Assembly: GCA_002377585.1 (NCBI GenBank)
Contig: DFQC01000003.1
Coordinates: 1-24,423 of the forward strand
Direction of reading: 5' to 3'
Source of the DNA: Anaerolineales bacterium UBA3499
Lineage (GTDB): Bacteria; Chloroflexota; Anaerolineae; Anaerolineales; UBA11657
DNA length: 24,423 nucleotides
Below, one piece after another: positions 7,399 to 14,406 of this stretch (the first letter of the stretch is position 1; each line of letters starts with the position of its first letter). Both the position numbers and the translations under genes were made by a program. The notes under the pieces were generated by a model. It was not told where the DNA came from. It searched no databases and worked only from the letters and a program-made list of their open reading frames with translations.

Positions 7399-8988
7399 TT
7401 ATGTTTTAATTGGAATGCTAAAATGGAAAGTTGATCCATGTCCTGGATCAGAATCGACCCAAATTCTTCCATGATGAGCTTCAATCACCGCTCTTGTAAG
7501 ATAAAGTCCTAAACCCGCTCCTTGTGTATGCGAAGTTTCAGCTGTTTTGGCGCGGTGGAATCTGTTGAATATTCTATCTAATTCGTTGATAGGAAGTCCA
7601 ATGCCTGTGTCCGAGACGGAAACTATAGCCTCTCGTCTCGTAGTTCGTCCAGATATTTTGATCGGACCACCATTTGGTGAATACTTGATTGCATTAGATA
7701 GTAGGTTGCTCAAGGCCTGTAGCAATCTTTCTTCATCTCCATCTATGAGCGGGAAATTTTCTGGAAAATGTACAGAGATATTGTGTTTGGCAGTTTGGGT
7801 CTGAAACTTACTGGACAATCGTTTTGCAAGTTTTCCTAGATTAAATGTGGAGATGTTTAGTTCAATTCCACCAGCCTGTAGTCGGGATGCTTCAAGAAGA
7901 TTGTCTATTAGATTTGCTAGTCTATCTGCTTCTTCTTCAATAACCGTGATGCTTTCATTTATTGTATCTTTTGTCCAGGTTGCGTCTTCGCGTAGTAGTG
8001 TGCCTGCATACCCTTTTATTAGTGAGACAGGAGTTTTAAGTTCATGGCTAATTACGGAGATGAAGGTGCTTTTAAGTTGCTCGGCCTCTCTAAATCGGGT
8101 GATGTCACGCACATTGGCAATTATGTTAACAAGCCGCTTATTGCGGTCAAATATTGGCGCATATGTGATTCCAACAGCGAGTTCTTGTCCGGTTGATTGT
8201 AGCAAGTCGCCTTCAACATACAGTGGTGCGGCACTGCCGAATGGCCATCCACGGGCTTCGGCATCAGCCAGGTTGGGGTCTGGAATGCTTGACCAATTTA
8301 TTATTTCATCATGGGTACTTCCAAGTGCGCTGGCTGGAGTAACACCTGACAGTTGCGCTAAAGCTTTATTCCAGCGGAGTATTAAATGGCCTGAATCAAG
8401 AATCATGATTCCATCGGCTGATCCTTCAAGTAATGCGTCAAGTTGGCGTTTTTCTTGCGATACTTGCTCGTATAGTCGTGCATTAGTTACAGCAACAGCT
8501 GCATGATCTGCAAACGCCTGCAATATTTTCATCTCATTTTGAGATGATGGAGAAGCAGAAGCTCGTAGTACTAGCAGTAATCCGACTAAGTCGCCACGTG
8601 CTTCTAATGGTAAGCCTATAGTTCCTTCTAGATTGAAAGGACCACTACGAGCTAGCATATGCAAGCGTTGTTCAAGTTCTGCTATTATGTAGCGGGCCGG
8701 ATCTACTAGCACTGCACTTGAAGTAGTGTTTTTCAGTACTGTTTCAAAATGCTCTAGAAATTCAGGTGATACGCCATGTTGAGCATGTATTGAGAATGTT
8801 GCTATACCATTTTTGTCATCGCCATCAATTTGGTCTCTAAGAGCGATTAGGCCGGCTCGGCCTGCGAGCATTTCAGTAGATGCTCGTAAAATACGTGTTA
8901 ATACGGATTCCAGGTCAAGTTGTTGTGTTAGTGCTCGTACTATCTGGAGTAAGTGATCACGTTGCCGTATTCGGTAGTCGGTAAGCAT
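7399..8988 (-). CDS. Soluble GAF-PAS sensor histidine kinase
   Basis: The 529 aa carry, in order, a GAF domain (about 26-170), a PAS domain (about 183-300, ending at the typical RDITRFREAEQLKSTF junction), a HisKA dimerisation domain with phospho-acceptor His315 in SHELKTP, and a HATPase_c domain with N-box Asn432 (NLLSNAIKYS), G1 box DTGIGL (460-465), F box FNRFHR and G2 box GAGLGL (490-495). All catalytic boxes are intact. No transmembrane segment or signal peptide is present, so it senses a cytoplasmic ligand, redox state or partner. No response regulator with a receiver domain lies in the window; the co-transcribed neighbour is the CpXC protein. ATG 8988 follows a weak AAGAGA site. The gene lies 60 bp after the Cys-rich small gene and may have its own promoter (TAATAT at 9003-9008, minus). 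Confidence 0.93.
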   Translation of the reverse strand: MLTDYRIRQRDHLLQIVRALTQQLDLESVLTRILRASTEMLAGRAGLIALRDQIDGDDKNGIATFSIHAQHGVSPEFLEHFETVLKNTTSSAVLVDPARYIIAELEQRLHMLARSGPFNLEGTIGLPLEARGDLVGLLLVLRASASPSSQNEMKILQAFADHAAVAVTNARLYEQVSQEKRQLDALLEGSADGIMILDSGHLILRWNKALAQLSGVTPASALGSTHDEIINWSSIPDPNLADAEARGWPFGSAAPLYVEGDLLQSTGQELAVGITYAPIFDRNKRLVNIIANVRDITRFREAEQLKSTFISVISHELKTPVSLIKGYAGTLLREDATWTKDTINESITVIEEEADRLANLIDNLLEASRLQAGGIELNISTFNLGKLAKRLSSKFQTQTAKHNISVHFPENFPLIDGDEERLLQALSNLLSNAIKYSPNGGPIKISGRTTRREAIVSVSDTGIGLPINELDRIFNRFHRAKTAETSHTQGAGLGLYLTRAVIEAHHGRIWVDSDPGHGSTFHFSIPIKT

Positions 8989-9048
8989 TTCTCTTGTTTG
9001 ATGATATTACCACGACGATTTAAGATTGTCGTTATTCATGGTCTTGTG

Positions 9049-9342
9049 CTAGGGAAATATTTCAGTTAGTACTGGAATATAGCGGCAGTTACATCCTCCT
9101 GGTCTTGAGCATGCCTCTATTGGTATTGTGGGAGTATCCTGTTTGTTATAGGTGCCTTGTAAGTTGCGCCCGGGTGTACAGGCGTCAAAGCTTACTGCAA
9201 ATGTTATTTTAGAGACTCTGGGGTTATTAATGTGTTTAGATAATGCTTCATTTAGCTCGGAACGTTTGCTTTCGATGTTATCTGTCTGTGGACTTCCGGA
9301 GTGACTTGAATGTTTGATGTATTCGGCGTTTTTATTATTCAT
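9049..9342 (-). CDS. Small Cys-rich protein, probable metal-binding C-terminal motif
   Basis: This is a 97-aa soluble protein. The first 40 residues are polar and low in complexity. The C-terminal half has four cysteines: SFDAC (Cys55), ACSRPGGCNC (Cys78, Cys84, Cys86), followed by RYIPVL. The C-x22-C-x5-C-x-C pattern, with prolines and glycines around it, resembles a small zinc-binding knuckle, and similar C-terminal CxC-RY-P endings occur in uncharacterised bacterial small proteins (recollection, not checked). The gene begins 15 bp after the universal-stress gene on the same strand, which supports translation as part of that operon. No Shine-Dalgarno is obvious. The function is unknown. Confidence 0.6.
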   Translation of the reverse strand: MNNKNAEYIKHSSHSGSPQTDNIESKRSELNEALSKHINNPRVSKITFAVSFDACTPGRNLQGTYNKQDTPTIPIEACSRPGGCNCRYIPVLTEIFP

Positions 9343-9357
9343 TTGCAGTTATTTACT

Positions 9358-10173
9358 TTATAGATTGTTACGAATGACAAGAACTGCTATTGGAGAGGTC
9401 ATGGCTAGTTGTGTTGACACATTGTCTGTAAGCATCCTGCTGATTGAATTTCTTTTAGCTGCTCCAATAATCAGTAGGTCGTACTTGTTTCGGTCGATAT
9501 CACGAAGAATTTCCTGAGTGGGTGTGCCATGTCGCAATTCTATTTCTGCGTCGATTTTCGCATTGTTCAGTAGAGCAGCACAATCCCTTAGGTACTGAGC
9601 CGTGGGCGTATCGGTTTGTAATAGATCTGCTAAGGATTCGCCCATTTGTGTTAGGCCAGTATACATGCTTGGTATAGCAGTACTAACATGTAGTAATGTG
9701 AGCTTTGAATTTGTGTGCTTTGACATCTTGATCGCAGTTTTAATGGCATCAAATCTAGCGCTTGGTCCGGAAGTACATACTAGTATGTGATTTAAATTTT
9801 GTGTTATTCCGCGTGATACAAGCACTGAAATAGGTGAGTCTTTAATAATTCTATGCGTAGTGTCGCCAAAGATAAATTCTGTAGGAACACTAGAGTGTGT
9901 TCTGGCACCAATTACAAGCAGATTATATTTCCCAGACTTTGTTTCGGAAATAATCTCATTGTCTGGGTTACCTTGGCGAATTAATATATCTGCAGGGTTT
10001 GCGATATCTTTGTCAATTGATTGTAGTTCGTCATAAATTTGAGCTTTTGAGGACTCAGATTCAATAACTGTAAATAAAGTTACCTTAGAGTCCAATGCTT
10101 TGGCCACCATGGCGCCGATATTGATAGTTGATGTTGAATAAGGTTTTTTACTAATGCTGAGAAGCGTTTGCAT
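9358..10173 (-). CDS. Tandem universal stress protein (two UspA domains)
   Basis: Two Usp folds lie head to tail in 271 aa. Domain 1 ends with YNLLVIGARTHSS followed by SPISVLVSRG; domain 2 begins at LNHILVCTSGPSARFDAIKTA and ends with YDLLIIGAAKRNS and SPIAVLVIRNN. The start is taken at ATG 10173; an in-frame ATG at 10212 would add 13 residues inside the upstream gene and ahead of the first beta strand. In both domains the ATP-binding motif G-2x-G-9x-G-S/T is degenerate (GARTHSS and GAAKRNS lack the second Gly), so nucleotide binding is doubtful. Ten bp separate it from the TauE/SafE permease gene; this pairing is common and suggests a stress or anion-linked regulatory role for the Usp protein. 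Cytoplasmic. Confidence 0.88.
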   Translation of the reverse strand: MQTLLSISKKPYSTSTINIGAMVAKALDSKVTLFTVIESESSKAQIYDELQSIDKDIANPADILIRQGNPDNEIISETKSGKYNLLVIGARTHSSVPTEFIFGDTTHRIIKDSPISVLVSRGITQNLNHILVCTSGPSARFDAIKTAIKMSKHTNSKLTLLHVSTAIPSMYTGLTQMGESLADLLQTDTPTAQYLRDCAALLNNAKIDAEIELRHGTPTQEILRDIDRNKYDLLIIGAAKRNSISRMLTDNVSTQLAMTSPIAVLVIRNNL

Positions 10174-10183
10174 AATTATAACT

Positions 10184-11095
10184 CTAATGTATAGCTCCAG
10201 TGCTTCCGTCAAGCAATCTCCATATGACTAGTACTGCTCCAATGAATGGCATTCCGGCAAAAAGAAGTCGTATGCGTGGTCCGGCAAAGTGATGTGTTGC
10301 TACTGCACCTATTTGTGCTCCGATCCCTGCTCCAGTATGCATAATGAGAGCAATCATAATATCCACGTTACCTTTTAGTGCATGTGTTATAGTGCCAAAT
10401 CCAGCTGAAAATATTATTTCGAACAAATCAGTTCCTATGGCTACATGCGTTGGAATACCTAATACGTAGACCATCAAAGGCATCCGTAGAAATCCACCGC
10501 CTACGCCTAGGAATCCAGCAAGCATTCCCGAAAGTAATCCTGCTAATATGATGACCCATAAGGAAATTGAAGCTATGCCTGAATTAGGTAAAGATATCAT
10601 GGGCTTAATTTGAATTAGTTGGACTCGTTTTGTCAATCCAGTAAATCCAATAGCTTCTTTCGCGTCTATTTTTTGTGTGTGAATCATGCGGATTGCTCGA
10701 ATACTTTCGATAGCTGTAAACGATCCTATTACAACAAGGATAGTTACGTAGGCCCATCCAATGATTTGGTTAGCTTTGCCCATTTTTTCTATTAATTCTA
10801 CTGCTTGAGCACCGATTTCAACACCTATGATAGTTCCAATTATCATTAGGACACCTAATTTGACGTCTACGTGCCCTAATATTTTATGGCGTCGTGCTGC
10901 TACCATTGATTTTCCAGTCATGTGGGCTAAATCAGTGCCAACCACAAAATTCATTGGTACACCAGCTAGGAACATCATTGGACCGGCAATAAAGCCTCCA
11001 CCGACCCCAAAGAATCCACCAAGGATGCCGACCAAAAAGCCGATTGCGGCCAAATACAAAGGGTTGATTTCTACGCCAGATACAGGGAAAACCAT
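10184..11095 (-). CDS. TauE/SafE-family anion permease
   Basis: A polytopic membrane protein of 303 aa with the internal duplication typical of TauE/SafE (DUF81): GGFFGVGGGFIAGPMM with VGTDL (residues 26-55), and AGFLGVGGGFLRMPLM with IGTDL (193-224). About eight hydrophobic segments are visible, with a loop of about 40 residues in the middle (about 130-170). Family members export sulfite, sulfoacetate or related organosulfur anions, or take up small anions; the substrate cannot be read from sequence. It is preceded by a small two-TM gene (3-bp gap) and followed by the tandem Usp gene (10-bp gap), so it belongs to a tight operon. Family assignment is secure, substrate unknown. Confidence 0.92.
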   Translation of the reverse strand: MVFPVSGVEINPLYLAAIGFLVGILGGFFGVGGGFIAGPMMFLAGVPMNFVVGTDLAHMTGKSMVAARRHKILGHVDVKLGVLMIIGTIIGVEIGAQAVELIEKMGKANQIIGWAYVTILVVIGSFTAIESIRAIRMIHTQKIDAKEAIGFTGLTKRVQLIQIKPMISLPNSGIASISLWVIILAGLLSGMLAGFLGVGGGFLRMPLMVYVLGIPTHVAIGTDLFEIIFSAGFGTITHALKGNVDIMIALIMHTGAGIGAQIGAVATHHFAGPRIRLLFAGMPFIGAVLVIWRLLDGSTGAIH

Positions 11096-11098
11096 AGT

Positions 11099-11338
11099 TT
11101 ACTCGGAATGAGGCAGACCTAGTCTAACCATAAGAAATGAAGTAATACGTTCTAGAAATGCTCCTTGCAACACTATGATCACTAAGCCTGCGAATGCATA
11201 CAAAACTATATTTTCGTTAAACATGTCATTAAGCGGGTCGGAAAGAAATTCCAATACTATTAATGCATACGCCGACACTAATATACCGTATATGAACAAT
11301 TCTATTGCGAGATGTTTTATAATGGATTTGCTATTCAT
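11099..11338 (-). CDS. Small two-helix membrane protein, putative accessory to TauE/SafE permease
   Basis: This 79-aa protein has two clear hydrophobic helices (about residues 10-32 and 44-62), separated by the acidic loop LSDPLNDMFNENI, and a short tail LGLPHSE. It is the first gene of the minus-strand run and ends only 3 bp before the TauE/SafE start, so the two are almost certainly translated from one message. The size, topology and position suggest a small accessory subunit or stabiliser of the permease; this is inference from context, and I do not recognise the family. ATG 11338 is the only good start and precedes the first helix by a short polar region. No Shine-Dalgarno is evident. Confidence 0.7.
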   Translation of the reverse strand: MNSKSIIKHLAIELFIYGILVSAYALIVLEFLSDPLNDMFNENIVLYAFAGLVIIVLQGAFLERITSFLMVRLGLPHSE

Positions 11339-11371
11339 GTTGTTTAATGTTGTATTTAGTCACTTATTATC

Positions 11372-11400
11372 GTATAAACGATTACTTAAATTATTACCAA
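11372..11400 (-). promoter_or_regulatory. Candidate promoter of the TauE/SafE operon
   Basis: On the minus strand TTGGTA (11395-11400) is followed after 17 bp by TTATAC (11372-11377). The -10 lies inside a short hairpin-type repeat, ATCGT-ATAA-ACGAT (11369-11382), which could serve as an operator. Neither hexamer is consensus. Confidence 0.35.
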
Positions 11401-11414
11401 TATATATTATACTG

Positions 11415-11442
11415 AATATTTTGGTGAATATAACAAAATATT
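11415..11442. repeat. Perfect 9-bp inverted repeat in the divergent intergenic region
   Basis: AATATTTTG (11415-11423) and CAAAATATT (11434-11442) are exact reverse complements around a 10-nt spacer. They lie in the 162-bp region between the TauE/SafE operon and the dehydrogenase gene. They lack a following T-run and are not downstream of a gene, so an operator for a dimeric regulator fits better than a terminator. The right arm overlaps the expected -35 zone of the plus-strand promoter whose -10 would be TATGAT (11463-11468). Confidence 0.45.
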
Positions 11443-11500
11443 TGTGTGAGCTTATGTAGCGTTATGATTATTTAATGTAGATCATTGCTTGGGAGATTAC

Positions 11501-12451
11501 ATGATGTCTGATTCACAAAAAAAAATATTAATAGCAGATGCAATAGCTTCTGTAGGAGTAAGAAAATTAGAAAGTTTCTGTAAAACTGACTGTGATTACA
11601 GTATTGCGCCAAGTACGCTAGTAGAGAATATTAGAGAATACAATGCACTTATTGTTAGGAGCCGGACCAAGGTTACATCAGAGTTGATTGAGCGTGGTAG
11701 GAAGTTAGAGGTAATTGGTAGGTGTGGAGTTGGTGTAGATAATATCGACATAGAGGCTTGCAGAAATAATGGTGTGTTAGTAGTAAACTCACCACTAGCT
11801 TCAAGTATCGCAGTGGGAGAGCTGACTATTGGACTTATGTTAAGCTTAGCGCGCAGGTTGCCTTACTGTGATAAAGAAGTCAAATCTGGCAATTGGCCGA
11901 AGAGCGATGTCAGAGGCTATGAGTTAAACGGTAAAACTTTGGGTTTAATAGCAATTGGTAGAATAGGCACCGAAGTAGCTCGCTTGGCAAATGCTTTTGG
12001 AATGAGAGTAATTGGATACGACCCATACATATCTGATGAAAGGTTTCGTGAGCTAAATGTTATAGCTGTAAGTTATGATGAATTACTTATGCAGTCAGAT
12101 TATATTTCTCTGCATGCTCCATTCACTGAAGAAACGAAAAACATGATTGATGTGGATGCAATAAATATGATGAAAGATGGAGTTAGAATAATTTGTGCTG
12201 CGCGAGGTGGATTGATTGACGAGAATGCCCTTTTACAGAATCTAGAATCGGGAAAGATAGCTGGTACTGCCTTAGATGTCTTTGAGCAAGAACCTCCGAA
12301 TGCCTCCAAGTTAATTGGACATCCGAATGTAGTGGTTACTCCTCATATAGGTGCGCAGACTGTTGAAGCTCAGGATAGGGCAGGAATTGACCTAGCTAAT
12401 GAAGTTGTTGCTGCGCTTAAGGGGGAAAGTCTTCGCTGGCGTATCGTCTGA
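11501..12451 (+). CDS. D-2-hydroxyacid dehydrogenase, D-3-phosphoglycerate dehydrogenase-like (short form)
   Basis: The 316 aa form a catalytic domain interrupted by an NAD-binding Rossmann domain, as in SerA-type enzymes. Visible motifs are GRCGVGVDNIDI, the NAD motif LGLIAIGRIGTEVA, ISLHAPFTEET, AARGGLIDE with the substrate-binding Arg235, DVFEQEP with Glu264, and TPHIGAQTVEAQ with catalytic His282. The C-terminal ACT or ASB regulatory domains of long SerA are absent. The first Gly of the GxGxxG motif is Ala (AIGRIG), a mild departure. The likely reaction is 3-phosphoglycerate to 3-phosphohydroxypyruvate in serine synthesis, though another 2-hydroxyacid is possible. GGGAG (11491-11495) precedes the tandem ATGs at 11501 and 11504; an upstream TTG (11489) is unlikely because it overlaps that site. 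The gene is convergent with the glycosyltransferases across 18 bp. Confidence 0.85.
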   Translation: MMSDSQKKILIADAIASVGVRKLESFCKTDCDYSIAPSTLVENIREYNALIVRSRTKVTSELIERGRKLEVIGRCGVGVDNIDIEACRNNGVLVVNSPLASSIAVGELTIGLMLSLARRLPYCDKEVKSGNWPKSDVRGYELNGKTLGLIAIGRIGTEVARLANAFGMRVIGYDPYISDERFRELNVIAVSYDELLMQSDYISLHAPFTEETKNMIDVDAINMMKDGVRIICAARGGLIDENALLQNLESGKIAGTALDVFEQEPPNASKLIGHPNVVVTPHIGAQTVEAQDRAGIDLANEVVAALKGESLRWRIV

Positions 12452-12469
12452 CTTAGGTGTGCTTCTAAA

Positions 12470-13384
12470 TTATTCCGGAGCTGATCCTACTACTCTCTTA
12501 TGTGATGGCTTCAATCTGTTTTGAAAAAGTTTGTATTGACAGATGATTGTGATGACACCATAAATTATCTTGTTGGTGATTGCTGAGTGCTGGGCTTCAA
12601 AATGCTTGTGGTGGAAAAGTTTCATAGCTCTATAAAATTCGCGTATCATGGGGCTAGGTGTCTGGCGGGTTGAAGTCCCCTTATGATGTTTTACAATTAC
12701 TCTTGGGTAATATACTATTCGGTAGTTTAACTGTTGTATTCTTAGATTGATATCAAGATCCTCGCCGTACATAAAGAAGGTTTCGTCCATCAGTCCAGCC
12801 TTTGCTAGTGCTTCACCTCTGATAAGTTGACAAGCACCTACTGTAGAGTCTACATCTCCTATTTCATTCTCGTCAATGTGCGTCATATGGTAACGTCCAA
12901 ATATGGGATGTTTTGGAAATATTTTCGATATGCCAGACATGTGGTAGAAAGCTGTTGATGGGGTTGGTAATCCGCGTTTGCATGCTTTGTCCAATTTCCC
13001 ATTATTTAGAATTAGTTTGGGTCCAAGTACACCGATGTTCGATTGGCTATCCATGTATGTCAGTAATGCATGCAACGCATCCATAGGCATTTCCGTATCA
13101 GGATTTAATAGTAATGCGTGTCGGAAAGTTGCGGATACTGGAAAGCCAGCTGCTTTTAATCCAATATTATTGCCTCGAGAGTAACCTCCATTGATTTCGC
13201 ATTTTATCAAATTGCACCATGGATAAAGGTCCTTAATTTTGTTGCAAGTTTGGTCTGTGCTCGCATTATCAACAACAAAAACTTCTGCATCTATATCGTT
13301 GATAGCGAGTTTGAGACTGTCGAGACATTTTGGCAAGTGTGCCCATGAATTATGGGAGACTATTACTATAGCTATATCTTGCAT
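12470..13384 (-). CDS. Family 2 glycosyltransferase (rhamnosyltransferase-like)
   Basis: A GT-A fold inverting transferase of 304 aa. Visible are the entry strand IAIVIVSHNSWAHL, nucleotide-binding VVDNASTDQT, the metal-binding region LLLNPDTEMP in place of a DxD, and the acceptor-site motif FMYGEDLDINLR. It resembles the WcaE/rhamnosyltransferase group that builds surface polysaccharide from dTDP-rhamnose or similar donors; donor and acceptor cannot be read. The C-terminal 40 residues include a moderately hydrophobic stretch (about IIYGVITIICQY) that may touch the membrane. ATG 13384 is chosen: it lies 2 bp after the stop of the upstream transferase, whereas the in-frame TTG at 13396 would overlap it. 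It is distantly related to its neighbour and probably acts in the same glycan pathway. Confidence 0.88.
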   Translation of the reverse strand: MQDIAIVIVSHNSWAHLPKCLDSLKLAINDIDAEVFVVDNASTDQTCNKIKDLYPWCNLIKCEINGGYSRGNNIGLKAAGFPVSATFRHALLLNPDTEMPMDALHALLTYMDSQSNIGVLGPKLILNNGKLDKACKRGLPTPSTAFYHMSGISKIFPKHPIFGRYHMTHIDENEIGDVDSTVGACQLIRGEALAKAGLMDETFFMYGEDLDINLRIQQLNYRIVYYPRVIVKHHKGTSTRQTPSPMIREFYRAMKLFHHKHFEAQHSAITNKIIYGVITIICQYKLFQNRLKPSHKRVVGSAPE

Positions 13385-13386
13385 AA

Positions 13387-14307
13387 TTATGCCCAAAGAA
13401 TTTTATGATAACTCTGTAGACGAACCAAGCATTCGTCAGTTGTTAAATTTCCCTTTAATACGGCTAATACAGAGCGGACTGCCCAGTATTCTAGACCAAT
13501 TATGGTAATTAGCTTTAGCATTAAGTATGAAAACACACCTAAATTTGTTCTGTAAAACCTAGATTGGCTTTGAGCAAATAGCACAGAATTTCTTTCAGGA
13601 TTCGAAATAGTACTATGGGCACCCCTATGCATAATTGTAGCAGACGGCAAATAGTGTAGGTTCCATTTCAGTTTACGTGCTCTGTAACACCAATCGGTCT
13701 CCTCAAAATATAGATGGTAATTCTCATCCATACCGCCGATTTGGTTCCACAGGACACGTTGGACAAAAATGGCTGCGCCAAGGATATGCTCGACGCATCT
13801 TTCTTTTTGGTATGCTTCTGGTGGATATCGACCATTGATTGTCGAGTCAATGGGCACCAGTTTTTCGAAAAAGCCAAAAAAAGCTTGTGCTAGATTTGGG
13901 AAGCGAAACGTTGAATGTTGTAGAGTGCCATCAGGGTTAACTAAGTGAGGAGCAATCATTCCTGCTGTGGGGTGTAGGTCAGCATAATCTGTCAGGGTTT
14001 TTAGAGCTCCCGATGAAACTTCTGTATCAGGATTGAGTATAAGGAAATGTCGACCCTGTGCTGCTTCCATTCCCATATTGTTGCCAGCTGCGAATCCTAG
14101 ATTGCCGTGGCCGGACATTAGATTTATGTCAGGATAATGATGTGTAATTGTTTCGCAGGTATGGTCTGTAGATCCGTTGTCAACGATCAATATTTCCACT
14201 TCCACGTCTTGGCTGTTATTGATTATTGAGTCAATACAGTCAATAATTACTTGTGCGGAATTGTAAGTAACTATAATAACTGAAACATCCGGTGCTCTTG
14301 GTATCAT
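13387..14307 (-). CDS. Family 2 glycosyltransferase (rhamnosyltransferase-like)
   Basis: A GT-A fold transferase of 306 aa with VSVIIVTYNSAQVI (8-21), IVDNGSTDHT (41-50), FLILNPDTEV (88-97), HILGAAIFVQR, and the acid motif LYFEETDW (199-206). The C-terminus carries a hydrophobic segment (about LGVFSYLMLKLITIIGLEYW) consistent with membrane association. It is the first gene of a two-gene unit and nearly abuts the second family-2 transferase (2-bp gap), which has the same motif order but is clearly diverged, so the pair is probably an old duplication adding successive sugars. The region before ATG 14307 lacks a Shine-Dalgarno and has TAAAAT ending 6 nt upstream, again a leaderless arrangement. 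The likely product is a cell-surface polysaccharide or glycolipid (inference). Confidence 0.9.
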   Translation of the reverse strand: MIPRAPDVSVIIVTYNSAQVIIDCIDSIINNSQDVEVEILIVDNGSTDHTCETITHHYPDINLMSGHGNLGFAAGNNMGMEAAQGRHFLILNPDTEVSSGALKTLTDYADLHPTAGMIAPHLVNPDGTLQHSTFRFPNLAQAFFGFFEKLVPIDSTINGRYPPEAYQKERCVEHILGAAIFVQRVLWNQIGGMDENYHLYFEETDWCYRARKLKWNLHYLPSATIMHRGAHSTISNPERNSVLFAQSQSRFYRTNLGVFSYLMLKLITIIGLEYWAVRSVLAVLKGNLTTDECLVRLQSYHKILWA

Positions 14308-14313
14308 GGAGAT

Positions 14314-14319
14314 ATTTTA
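14314..14319 (-). promoter_or_regulatory. -10 box of the glycosyltransferase pair, leaderless arrangement
   Basis: TAAAAT on the minus strand (5 of 6 to consensus) ends 6 nt before ATG 14307, the same spacing as at uvrB and miaA. No good -35 was found. Confidence 0.45.
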
Positions 14320-14351
14320 CCTCGAATAGATGTTTTTAAGCGACTTGAGGG

Positions 14352-14357
14352 TATAAT
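14352..14357 (+). promoter_or_regulatory. -10 box upstream of the copper ATPase
   Basis: A perfect TATAAT lies 49 nt before the ATPase ATG and 7 nt before the ATG of an 11-codon ORF. No consensus -35 is visible 16-18 bp upstream. It is divergent from the glycosyltransferase promoter, 32 bp away. Confidence 0.5.
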
Positions 14358-14364
14358 TTTGTGT

Positions 14365-14400
14365 ATGACTAAAATTGATCATCAAACTATATTTAGTTAA
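14365..14400 (+). CDS. Possible 11-codon leader ORF before the copper ATPase
   Basis: ATG 14365 opens MTKIDHQTIFS, closed by TAA at 14398-14400, 6 nt before the ATPase start. The ATG sits 7 nt after a perfect TATAAT, the position at which leaderless messages begin here, while the ATPase itself has no ribosome site. A ribosome ending here could restart on the ATPase. The peptide lacks Cys or any metal-sensing run, and an ORF of this length is easily a chance event. Confidence 0.25.
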   Translation: MTKIDHQTIFS

Positions 14401-14406
14401 ATTGAT

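Noticed and set aside
7847..8506. 219-codon open frame on the plus strand
   Set aside because: It lies wholly inside the histidine kinase gene in antisense; its composition (Ser/Cys-rich, no domain) is that of a shadow frame.
10174..10212. ATG 10212 as the start of the Usp protein
   Set aside because: It would overlap the permease gene by 29 bp and add residues before the first beta strand; ATG 10173 fits the fold and a 10-bp gap.
13385..13396. TTG 13396 as the start of the second glycosyltransferase
   Set aside because: It would overlap the stop of the upstream gene; ATG 13384 begins directly at the GT-A entry strand.
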